From NCBI GenBank assembly GCA_021790075.1, contig JAJYIN010000116.1:1-7002 (forward strand): a stretch of DNA of 7,002 nt, given 5' to 3'. Positions 1 to 6,931 of this stretch are shown piece after piece (positions within the stretch are counted from its first letter, which is position 1; every line of letters begins with the position of its first letter). Position numbers and translations under genes: made by a program. The notes under the pieces are model-generated. The model saw only the letters and a list, made by a program, of their open reading frames with translations. It searched no databases and was not told where the DNA came from. This DNA is from Actinomycetes bacterium (GTDB lineage: Bacteria; Actinomycetota; Thermoleophilia; BMS3ABIN01).

Positions 1-168
1 GGTGCTTGCTTGCTGCTGCACAGTTTATCGGACGCAAGGGGCGGGAGTCAAATGGGGAAACTCGGGGACACCATACCATTTTTTTGCAGGGGTTTTATCA
101 CCGGTTGAACATATCATTCCCGGCTGCAATATAATTGCCGGTGGCAGGAACCCGATCCCGGGAGAGTA
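1..168. other. Intergenic region upstream of the membrane-anchored protein gene
   Basis: I find no convincing coding sequence here. Open frames crossing it on both strands read as low-complexity noise and run on into the antisense or out-of-frame side of the next gene. The right half becomes AT-rich and holds a promoter-like pair described separately. No tRNA, terminator hairpin or 3' end of an upstream gene could be recognised. Confidence 0.5.
105..135 (+). promoter_or_regulatory. Candidate sigma70-type promoter for the gene at 169
   Basis: A perfect -10 hexamer TATAAT lies at 130-135. A TTGAAC -35-like hexamer lies at 105-110, with a rather long 19-bp spacer. Transcription would start near 142, giving a short leader of about 27 nt that contains the GGGAG ribosome binding site at 160-164. 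The -10 is convincing; the -35 and spacer are only fair. Confidence 0.45.
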
Positions 169-858
169 TTGGCGAAATCCACCAACACCCGCAAGGCGCA
201 GCTCCTGGTTATTCTTGCCGTCGCGGCCATCATCGTCGTGGCGGGACTGATCGTACTTCTGGTGCGAGCCCTGGGAGGCGACCGGCCGGCGCCCAGCGGC
301 GCCATTACCAGCCTCTCGACCCAATCGAAAAAGCCAGAGACGCAATCCATGCCCCCGGGGGTAACGACAGACCGGACGGCTCAATCACAACCCGTCCGGC
401 AGCCGGGGCAGCCGGTGACCACGCCGGCCGCGGCCGCGGACACAACCGGCATCCACCAGGAGGACTGGGCGGCGCTGCTGGGAGTGGCGCGCCAGGCCAC
501 CGACCCTGGGGCGTCGACCCGGGGCTACCTGGATTCGGTGATTTACACGGATCTCACCTGTGACGGGCGGGACGACGCCCTGGTGCTGGTGCGGATGCCG
601 GGGAGCGGCGCATACCTTACCTATTATATTTATTCCGACGAGGGAAGCGGGCCGACACAGCTGTTTAAGAAAGCAGATATCAGCCACGGCCAGGTCCAGA
701 TGGGCTCCCTGCCGTGCAGTTTTGAGGACACCGAGCCGGTCTACGGCCCGGGCGAACCCGAATGCTGCCCCAGCCAGCTCAAGAAGACCACTTACACCTG
801 GGCGGCCAGCGCCAAGGTGTTCGTGGAAACGACCGTCAAGACGGTTCCCGCTTCCTAG
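169..858 (+). CDS. Membrane-anchored extracytoplasmic protein of unknown function
   Basis: This encodes 229 residues starting at a TTG (169), with GGGAG at 160-164 as ribosome binding site; no better in-frame start is visible. Residues 1-10 are basic and polar, residues 11-33 form one hydrophobic helix (signal anchor, N-terminus inside), and about 35-92 are a Pro/Ser/Thr/Gln/Ala-rich linker. About 95-229 look like a folded domain outside the membrane. That domain has a DLTCDGRDDALV segment (128-139), reminiscent of FG-GAP/VCBS-type acidic loops. It also has an EPVYGPGEPECCPS motif (189-202), which I associate from memory with small secreted actinobacterial proteins of the LppP/LprE type. Cysteines 131, 183, 199 and 200 all lie on the extracytoplasmic side and could form disulfides. 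There is no lipobox cysteine after the helix, so this is an anchored protein rather than a lipoprotein. The gene converges with acsA, its stop lying 6 bp from the acsA stop. Function is unknown. Confidence 0.72.
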   Translation: MAKSTNTRKAQLLVILAVAAIIVVAGLIVLLVRALGGDRPAPSGAITSLSTQSKKPETQSMPPGVTTDRTAQSQPVRQPGQPVTTPAAAADTTGIHQEDWAALLGVARQATDPGASTRGYLDSVIYTDLTCDGRDDALVLVRMPGSGAYLTYYIYSDEGSGPTQLFKKADISHGQVQMGSLPCSFEDTEPVYGPGEPECCPSQLKKTTYTWAASAKVFVETTVKTVPAS

Positions 859-864
859 CCCTTC

Positions 865-2955
<2,091 letters not shown>

Positions 2956-2961
2956 GAAAAA

Positions 2962-2967
2962 CTCCTT
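2962..2967 (-). promoter_or_regulatory. Ribosome binding site that sets the acsA start
   Basis: On the minus strand AAGGAG is followed by 6 nt and then GTG at 2955-2953. This favours the GTG over the upstream in-frame ATG at 2985, which lies before this site and would add ten residues with no homology value. Confidence 0.8.
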
Positions 2968-3062
2968 CTTCCTGATTAAGCGCATTTGAGATAGATTCTT
3001 AAAAGTCTAGCAGGGAAAAGCCGCCCCTAAAACCCGCTATCCAGCAGCGCCAGATATCCCTC

Positions 3063-3091
3063 TTTACTCCCCCGCCACCCGCAGATATACT
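3063..3091 (+). promoter_or_regulatory. Candidate sigma70-type promoter for the MazG-like gene
   Basis: TTTACT at 3063-3068 (4 of 6 to TTGACA) and TATACT at 3086-3091 (5 of 6 to TATAAT) are separated by 17 bp. Start of transcription would be near 3098, leaving a leader of about 65 nt before the ATG at 3163. For acsA, reading the other way across 2956-3062, I found no promoter pair I would defend. Confidence 0.5.
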
Positions 3092-3162
3092 TGCTTCCCG
3101 CCCGGAGTGTTAAAGATGTCCATTCCGGGGAAGCCTACTGGGAATTAGTCGATGGAGGGAGC

Positions 3163-3534
3163 ATGGAAGACCTGAGCAATCAGCTGAAGCAGTTCGCCGC
3201 GGAGCGCGACTGGGAACAGTATCACTCGCCCAAGAACCTGGCCATGGCCCTGAGCGTCGAGGCAGCCGAGATCGTCGAGCATTTCCAGTGGCTGACGCAA
3301 GAGGAAAGCCGTAACCTGGAAGCGAAGAAACTGGAAGAGGTCGAGGAAGAGATCGCCGACGTGCTCATCTACTTGACCGAGCTGGCCGCCACCCTGGGTT
3401 TCGACCCGCTGGCGGCCGCCCGGGAGAAGATCGAGTTGAACCGTCGCCGCTATCCGGCCGACATGGTGCGGGGCAAAGCGCTCAAGTATACCGATTACTC
3501 AGCTGAGGAAGAAGGCCGGGAACTGGGAAGTTAG
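3163..3534 (+). CDS. MazG-like nucleotide pyrophosphohydrolase (DCTPP1/RS21-C6-type)
   Basis: This is a small all-helical enzyme of 123 residues, expected to cut nucleoside triphosphates to monophosphate and pyrophosphate in the cytoplasm, cleansing the pool of non-canonical or excess dNTPs. The metal-binding pattern of the MazG/dUTPase superfamily is complete: E33-x-x-E36 in the SVEAAEIVEHFQW helix and E63-x-x-D66 in the EEEIADVLIYL helix. The N-terminal DWEQYHSPKNLAMAL (16-30) and the C-terminal YPADMVRGKALKY (97-109) are hallmarks of the single-domain DCTPP1/RS21-C6-type branch. Full-length MazG with two domains is about 260 residues, so this is not MazG proper. The ATG at 3163 is preferred over an upstream TTG (3091) because GGAGGG (3154-3159) precedes it and the family begins here; 3091 also overlaps the predicted -10 box. 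The preferred nucleotide cannot be read from sequence, though dCTP-like substrates are typical of the branch. Confidence 0.92.
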   Translation: MEDLSNQLKQFAAERDWEQYHSPKNLAMALSVEAAEIVEHFQWLTQEESRNLEAKKLEEVEEEIADVLIYLTELAATLGFDPLAAAREKIELNRRRYPADMVRGKALKYTDYSAEEEGRELGS

Positions 3535-3631
3535 GGCGGCTGCCAGGAGCCAGGAACGGTATGACTGGCGCCGGGCACCCGCTCTCACGGGCGCCCCGCA
3601 TAAAATGATCATTCAGCTCGTGAGCGCTTTT
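3535..3631. other. Intergenic gap between convergent genes, with a GC hairpin
   Basis: This gap separates the MazG-like stop from the stop of the small minus-strand gene. It contains GGGCACCCG (3573-3581) and CGGGCGCCC (3588-3596), a 9-bp stem with one A-C mismatch and a 6-nt loop. No U-run follows on either strand. Further right, GCTC-GT-GAGC (3618-3627) precedes a T-run on the plus strand, but its loop is too tight for a normal intrinsic terminator. One of these probably ends transcription; I cannot say which. Confidence 0.45.
3573..3596. terminator. GC-rich hairpin without U-tract, possible bidirectional terminator
   Basis: The arms GGGCACCCG and CGGGCGCCC pair over 9 bp with a single mismatch around the loop CTCTCA. 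It lies between two convergent stops, where a terminator is expected. The lack of T-residues after the stem on either strand keeps confidence moderate. Confidence 0.4.
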
Positions 3632-3984
3632 TTACCCAATCCCGTGACCGGCAAACCTGTAAAGTTCAGCGGCGTGGAAACTGACCGCTTCCGGCTGCAG
3701 CCGCTGCCTGCGCACGCGCCCCACTCCCCTGAGACAGACGGAACCCTTTCCCACAGTGCTCAAGTCCAGCTGTAGCCCTTCAATGGTGAGGGACAGGCCG
3801 GACCCGCGGATATACAGGTCGCCTTCAATGCCCTGAAGCCGCAGGATCTCGCCGGGTCTGATCGCGTGCAGGCTTCCCCCGGCCTCCACCAGGCCGTCAC
3901 CACTGGCCGTCAGCGTGCCGCCGGCGATTGTGCCGAATACCGAGCGCTGCCCGCATATTCAATAATTCCGCGTCCTGAGGTCAT
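3632..3984 (-). pseudogene. Small glycine-patterned hypothetical protein, apparent -1 frameshift near the start
   Basis: An ATG at 3984 has an excellent ribosome binding site (AAGGAG, 6 nt away) and reads MTSGRGIIEY before running to a TGA 14 codons on. Re-reading one base at 3955 joins it to a long open frame continuing CGQRSVFGTIAGGTLTAS and ending at TAA 3632-3634. The rejoined product would be 117 residues. It has regularly spaced Gly and alternating hydrophobic residues (LYIRGSGLSLTIEGLQLDLS, KGSVCLRGVG), as in beta-rich or beta-helix-like proteins. I recall similar small proteins in actinobacteria (pattern G-x-I-x-GG near the N-terminus, I/L-x-LS-x-x-G-x-G later) but cannot confirm it. 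The rejoined N-terminus looks natural, which argues for a recent one-base loss or a sequencing error. If unshifted, only an internal start (such as GTG 3889) could be used, without a ribosome binding site. No slippery heptamer is visible. Function is unknown. Confidence 0.55.
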
Positions 3985-3990
3985 CTCAAT

Positions 3991-3996
3991 CTCCTT
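3991..3996 (-). promoter_or_regulatory. Ribosome binding site of the frameshifted small gene
   Basis: Minus-strand AAGGAG lies exactly 6 nt before ATG 3984-3982. It is one of the best-placed sites in the window, yet the frame it opens stops early unless the frameshift is allowed. Confidence 0.65.
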
Positions 3997-4057
3997 TTCC
4001 GCCCACCCCAGGCCCGCGAGGCTGCTTGTCTGCCCGTGTCATAAGCTATAACGCCCC

Positions 4058-4097
4058 TGTAAATCTGCGGTCATGGCCTTGTAAATTATTTGTAATA
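4058..4097 (+). repeat. Three TGTAAAT-like boxes spaced 22 and 11 bp apart
   Basis: TGTAAAT occurs at 4058-4064 and again at 4080-4086, and the variant TGTAATA at 4091-4097. Start-to-start distances of 22 and 11 bp put all three on roughly the same face of the helix. They lie between two divergent genes, about 38 to 77 bp upstream of the proposed leaderless start at 4135. This looks like an iterated operator or activator site, but could be chance in an AT-rich patch. Confidence 0.35.
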
Positions 4098-4121
4098 TTT
4101 TTCTCTTCCAGCCCGGTTCTC

Positions 4122-4127
4122 TATAAT
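4122..4127 (+). promoter_or_regulatory. -10 box placed for a leaderless mRNA of the BPL_N gene
   Basis: A perfect TATAAT lies at 4122-4127. Initiation 7-8 nt after the hexamer falls on 4134-4135, and 4135 is the A of an in-frame ATG. An upstream ATG (4126) overlaps the hexamer and could not be on this transcript. No clear -35 exists at the right distance (TTTTCT at 4099-4104 is the best), so upstream binding by an activator is possible. Confidence 0.6.
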
Positions 4128-4134
4128 GCAGGGA

Positions 4135-5496
4135 ATGGCCGCTGACTTTGGCAAAATTGCAGTTTTTTGGGATAAATCGTTCCTCTGGGGACTGATTGCT
4201 TACCGGACGTTCCGGGACCTGGGGCTCGATTTCGATCTGCTTGAGGCCGCCGACATCCGCGCCGGACGGCTGGCGGGCCACGATCTGGTCTTCGTTCCCG
4301 GCGGCTGGGCGAGCGATAAGATGCGGGAGTTGGGGGAAGAAGGCGCCGGAGCAGTGCGGTCATTCGTGGCGGCCGGTGGCGGTTACCTGGGTTTTTGCGG
4401 GGGCGCCGGTCTGGCGCTCAGCCATGACAGCGGCCTGGGGCTGGCGCGGTTCGGCCGCCTGGCCACCCGCGCCCGCGTCCCCAGTTTCAGCGGCCTCATC
4501 AGCCTGAAGCAGGAGGCCGGCGGACACCCCGTCTGGGCCGGCGTTGCCGACGGCGCTGAGTTTCATGCCTGGTGGCCCGGACAGTTCGCCGTCAGCGATG
4601 ACGCAGACGCCCGCGTGCTGGCCACTTATGGCCGCCCGGGAGCAGGAGCTTTTGTTACCGACTTGCCGGTGGACTCCCGGGTGGACTGGGACATGTGGGA
4701 AGAGTATTACGGCATCAATCTCGACCCGGAGCGCCTGCTGGGGGAGCCTGCGGTGATGGAAACCACGTACGGCCAGGGAAGGGTGATCCTCTCCTACCTC
4801 CATTTTGAGACCCCGGGAGATGAAACCGGCCGGAAAGCGCTTCTCAACAGCCTCGCCTACCTGGTGGGGAAGGAAGCCCCGGCCGGAATCTCCGGCGGCC
4901 TCTCCGTACCGGGGCCAGCCGCACCGGCGCCGGCGCAAGCCTCCATATCGCCGCAGGTCCGGGCCGATTCGCCTGCGCCGCCACAAGCCATCTCCACCCA
5001 GCCAAGGCCTGAAGCTGACGCCGCCGGCATCGCCCGGGAACTCACTCTGGCCGCCGCCGGTCTGATTGATTTCGGCCGCAGAAACTTCCTCTGGTGGGAT
5101 CGCAACAGCTGGCTGCTGCAGTGGCGCCGCGGCGTCAGGGGAATCGAGTACAGCACCATTATGGCCATGTTCAGTGAGATATCCACCCGGACGGAGCGTT
5201 TGCCTGAGGAGCCTGCTGCGGAACTGACGGCGAAACTGGCGCGGTTGCGGCTGCTGGCCCTGCCGTTCCTGGAGGAAGCCGCCGGGCTCCTGCTGCTGGA
5301 GCGCTACGCCATGGGCCGTGGCCCCTTAAGCCCCCTCAAGACCCGCGATCCGCGCATCCAGGAACTGCGGGAGAGGCTTTTTTCCACTTCAAAAAGATGC
5401 GGCGGCAAGTATGAAGAGATCGTCGACCTGGCAGATGAGATCCTGCTGCCGCTGCTGCGCCGGCAGCTGGAAGAATACCAGCCGAGGAAGCAGTGA
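4135..5496 (+). CDS. BPL_N/class I glutamine amidotransferase-like protein with an unassigned C-terminal domain
   Basis: The 453-residue product begins with a domain like the N-terminal part of eukaryotic biotin-protein ligase (BPL_N), a relative of class I amidotransferases. VFVPGGWAS (52-60) is followed by the nucleophile elbow GYLGFCGGAG (83-92) with Cys88. HAWWP (144-148) follows, and then HFETPGD (223-229), whose His223-x-Glu225 would complete a Cys-His-Glu triad. This domain ends near residue 245. A Pro/Ala/Ser-rich linker (about 247-295) leads to a helical C-terminus (298-453) with an aromatic stretch RRNFLWWDRNSWLLQWRRG (315-333) and a leucine-rich later half. I believe similar two-part proteins exist in anaerobic bacteria, but no function is known to me. 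There is no biotin ligase catalytic domain, so it should not be called a biotin ligase. The start at 4135 rather than 4126 follows from the TATAAT position. No signal peptide is seen. Confidence 0.8.
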   Translation: MAADFGKIAVFWDKSFLWGLIAYRTFRDLGLDFDLLEAADIRAGRLAGHDLVFVPGGWASDKMRELGEEGAGAVRSFVAAGGGYLGFCGGAGLALSHDSGLGLARFGRLATRARVPSFSGLISLKQEAGGHPVWAGVADGAEFHAWWPGQFAVSDDADARVLATYGRPGAGAFVTDLPVDSRVDWDMWEEYYGINLDPERLLGEPAVMETTYGQGRVILSYLHFETPGDETGRKALLNSLAYLVGKEAPAGISGGLSVPGPAAPAPAQASISPQVRADSPAPPQAISTQPRPEADAAGIARELTLAAAGLIDFGRRNFLWWDRNSWLLQWRRGVRGIEYSTIMAMFSEISTRTERLPEEPAAELTAKLARLRLLALPFLEEAAGLLLLERYAMGRGPLSPLKTRDPRIQELRERLFSTSKRCGGKYEEIVDLADEILLPLLRRQLEEYQPRKQ

Positions 5497-5526
5497 GGGC
5501 GCGGCGCCTCCGGCGCCGCGCCCTCA
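5494..5526. terminator. Perfect 15-bp hairpin at the end of the BPL_N gene
   Basis: Arms 5494-5508 and 5512-5526 are perfectly complementary around the 3-nt loop TCC. The stem begins with the TGA stop codon itself. It is almost all G and C, with no T-run downstream on either strand. Its position between convergent genes suggests a bidirectional terminator of the U-less type or an mRNA-stabilising 3' end. Confidence 0.6.
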
Positions 5527-5534
5527 TCAATAAT

Positions 5535-5557
5535 CAAAACACTCCCGGCTTTGCCGG
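5535..5557 (-). terminator. Candidate weak intrinsic terminator of the tusDCB operon
   Basis: Read on the minus strand, CCGGC-AAA-GCCGG (5557-5545) forms a 5-bp stem. After the spacer GAGTG comes TTTT (5539-5536) and further AT-rich sequence. It lies about 50 nt past the tusB stop. The stem is short and the T-run is displaced, so the larger hairpin at 5494-5526 may do the main work. Confidence 0.35.
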
Positions 5558-5605
5558 CTGGCCCGCCTTGTCCCCTGGGCCTTCCGTCTGCCGTGCTCCT
5601 TCCCC

Positions 5606-5896
5606 TTACCAGGAAGCCGTCTTGTTCTCCTCGACCAGTTCCACGAAACCGTCATAGTCGATCTCGTTGACACCGGCGATGAGCTTGTCGACGCCGCGCA
5701 TGGCCAAGTCTTCCCTGAGCACGTAGAGTTTGTGGTCCTGCGCGACGCCTGCCATCCTGTCGGCAATCCTGGTGCCGGCCATGGCGGCATAGATCCCGTC
5801 CTCGTAAAGCAGGATGGGAGAGCCTTTGGAAGCATACCGGAGACAGTCTTCGAGGCTGTTTGACTCGAACGGCGACTCGTTTATCAAGTGAAGCAT
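5606..5896 (-). CDS. tusB: Sulfur relay protein TusB/DsrH
   Basis: The 96-residue product belongs to the DsrH/TusB family, one of three small subunits of the hexameric TusBCD (DsrEFH) sulfurtransferase in the cytoplasm. The opening MLHLINESPFESNSLEDCLR and the later GSPILLYEDGIYAA (25-38) and DYDGFVELVEE (80-90) are typical, and the length equals that of E. coli TusB (95). Cys18 lies where DsrH of sulfur oxidisers carries its conserved cysteine (about 20), so it may take part in persulfide handling. The ATG at 5896 is chosen by family length and a strong AAGGAG (5906-5901), although the 4-nt gap is short; an ATG eight codons upstream adds only non-family residues. It is the last gene of the operon, separated from tusC by an unusually long 100-nt gap containing an inverted repeat. 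Confidence 0.88.
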   Translation of the reverse strand: MLHLINESPFESNSLEDCLRYASKGSPILLYEDGIYAAMAGTRIADRMAGVAQDHKLYVLREDLAMRGVDKLIAGVNEIDYDGFVELVEENKTASW

Positions 5897-5921
5897 GTTC
5901 CTCCTTTCCAACCTTGTCATT

Positions 5922-5958
5922 GCCGGAAACCGGTGTGAAGCCGGGTCCGGCTTCCGGC
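5922..5958. repeat. Nested inverted repeat in the tusC-tusB gap
   Basis: An outer pair GCCGGAA (5922-5928) / TTCCGGC (5952-5958) encloses AAGCCGG (5938-5944) / CCGGCTT (5947-5953), which overlaps the outer right arm. The two pairings are mutually exclusive at their edge. In the polycistronic mRNA this could be a processing or stability element lowering or separating tusB expression. There is no T-run, so it is not an ordinary terminator. Confidence 0.4.
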
Positions 5959-5996
5959 CAGCGGCCCGCCCGCAGGCATGCGGACGCCGCGAACGT

Positions 5997-6365
5997 TTAA
6001 AACATGAAGAAGTTCTTCTGCTCCTCCATCATCTTCTCCACCTGGCCCGACTCGATGACCTCGGGCTCGATGACGAAATCCTCCATCGTCAGGCCGCGTT
6101 CTTCCATCGACTGGCGGTCGATGAAGATTTTCTCGATATCATAGGCTTCCAGCGCCCGGAAAGTCGGGGAGAAGTCCTTGATGCCGGTTCCGGAGTTGTC
6201 CATCCCCTTCTTGATGGTCAAGACGCCGTCATCGATGAACAGCACGCTGATGTCCTGGTCGTAGGCGCCCATGATGAGCACGTTCTCCAGGCCTTCGAAA
6301 GCATAGATGCTGCCGTACGGAGCCGTACGGAAGACGATCATGAGTTTTGCCATTTCATCATTCAC
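5997..6365 (-). CDS. tusC: Sulfur relay protein TusC/DsrF
   Basis: The 122-residue product matches DsrF/TusC (E. coli TusC has 119 residues), the middle subunit of the TusBCD/DsrEFH complex. The N-terminal AKLMIVFRTAPYGSIYAFEGLE (6-27, beta strand then the PYGS loop) is characteristic. So are QDISVLFIDDGVLTIKKG (37-54) and the later YDIEKIFIDRQSMEERGL (75-92). The chain has no cysteine at all, so it cannot carry a persulfide and would be structural. The GTG at 6365 is supported by AAGGGG (6380-6375), 9 nt away. ATG at 6353 is an alternative that would lose only four residues. The start lies 17 nt beyond the tusD stop, indicating co-transcription. Confidence 0.88.
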   Translation of the reverse strand: MNDEMAKLMIVFRTAPYGSIYAFEGLENVLIMGAYDQDISVLFIDDGVLTIKKGMDNSGTGIKDFSPTFRALEAYDIEKIFIDRQSMEERGLTMEDFVIEPEVIESGQVEKMMEEQKNFFMF

Positions 6366-6382
6366 AAAGATTCACCCCTTCC

Positions 6383-6742
6383 CTAAGCTCTGAATTCGAC
6401 GACGCGGTCGGCTTCGATGGCGAGCTCGGTGAGCATGCCCAGCCCGCCAATCTTGAAGCCCTCGGCAATTACCTCATCAGTGATGCCGCGCCGCTTGGCA
6501 GCCGCGACGCAAACGATAAAATCGATATTGTTCTCCGTGGCCAGCGCCGACCACTGCTTCTGGATGTGGCGGTCGTCCGACTGCGGCTCCATCAGCCTGG
6601 TGGAGTTGAGCACACCGTCCTGGTAGAAGAACACGCGCAGAATCTCATGCCCTTTGGCCAGCGCGGCCTTGGCAAAGTGGTAAGCGCTGTCGGAGGCCTC
6701 GTGCTGGTACGGCCCTTCTGTTATCAGAATCCCGAATTTCAC
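6383..6742 (-). CDS. tusD: Sulfur relay protein TusD/DsrE (sulfurtransferase subunit)
   Basis: The 119-residue product is the catalytic subunit of TusBCD/DsrEFH. It accepts sulfane sulfur as a cysteine persulfide and passes it to a TusE/DsrC-type partner. Typical segments are MKFGILITEGPY (1-12), the helix DSAYHFAKAALAKGHEI (18-34), VFFYQDGV (37-44), ICVAAAKRRG-like IVCVAAAKRRG (76-86) and GGLGMLTE (99-106). Cys78 in that motif falls at the same number as the active cysteine of E. coli TusD and Allochromatium DsrE. The GTG at 6742 is chosen because family homology begins there and AAGGAG (6756-6751) lies 8 nt before it; longer versions from upstream starts add about 20 unrelated residues. First gene of the operon, with a promoter about 100 nt upstream. 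Whether it serves tRNA 2-thiouridine synthesis or sulfur oxidation/reduction cannot be told here. Confidence 0.93.
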   Translation of the reverse strand: MKFGILITEGPYQHEASDSAYHFAKAALAKGHEILRVFFYQDGVLNSTRLMEPQSDDRHIQKQWSALATENNIDFIVCVAAAKRRGITDEVIAEGFKIGGLGMLTELAIEADRVVEFRA

Positions 6743-6847
6743 ACCTGTCACTCCTTCCTGGTTTAATGGATGCAATTCCGCCGGAAAAACAAGCAGAGGC
6801 AAAACGTGGACGTGAATATATGCCGCGTACCCCGCGCCCCGCGCGCT

Positions 6848-6876
6848 ATCGTATATCCGCCACGCAGTGATGTCAA
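6848..6876 (-). promoter_or_regulatory. Sigma70-type promoter of tusDCB
   Basis: On the minus strand a perfect TTGACA (6876-6871) is followed by a 17-bp spacer and TACGAT (6853-6848, 4 of 6 to TATAAT, with both key T-A and A-T ends). Transcription should begin near 6841, giving a leader of about 100 nt. This is the best-matched promoter in the window. Confidence 0.7.
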
Positions 6877-6889
6877 CACAGAACCAGGG

Positions 6890-6912
6890 TTCCGGCCGTT
6901 TGCGAGCCGGAA
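6890..6912. repeat. Inverted repeat just upstream of the tusDCB promoter
   Basis: TTCCGGC (6890-6896) and GCCGGAA (6906-6912) pair across a 9-nt loop. The pairing extends outward with mismatches (CCAGG against CCAGG). It could be the transcription end of a gene lying beyond the right edge, or an operator adjoining the -35. No T-run follows on either strand. Confidence 0.35.
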
Positions 6913-6931
6913 GCCAGGATTCGTCAAGTCA

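Noticed and set aside
2..250. A plus-strand open frame at the left edge
   Set aside because: Composition is not protein-like, it overlaps the promoter and the first codons of the gene at 169 in another frame, and no homology is apparent.
3950..3966. Programmed -1 ribosomal frameshifting in the small gene
   Set aside because: No X-XXY-YYZ slippery heptamer is present around 3955 and no strong stimulatory structure is obvious just downstream; mutation or sequence error is simpler.
4126..4134. Upstream ATG start for the BPL_N protein
   Set aside because: The codon overlaps the TATAAT hexamer, lacks a ribosome binding site, and adds only three residues.
4360..4986. A 208-codon minus-strand open frame
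   Set aside because: Antisense to the BPL_N gene, which has clear motifs in the other strand; no ribosome binding site or recognisable family.
6309..6330. Direct repeat GCCGTACGG in two adjacent copies
   Set aside because: It lies inside tusC and encodes the conserved TAPYGS region; coding constraint explains it.
5895..6386. A 163-codon plus-strand open frame, with a neighbour at 6347-6766
   Set aside because: Both are antisense shadows of tusC and tusD, whose family identity is clear.
5606..6742. Calling the operon dissimilatory sulfur-oxidation dsrEFH
   Set aside because: TusBCD and DsrEFH share the same motifs and Cys78; without dsrAB, dsrC or other partners in view the name would overstate the evidence.
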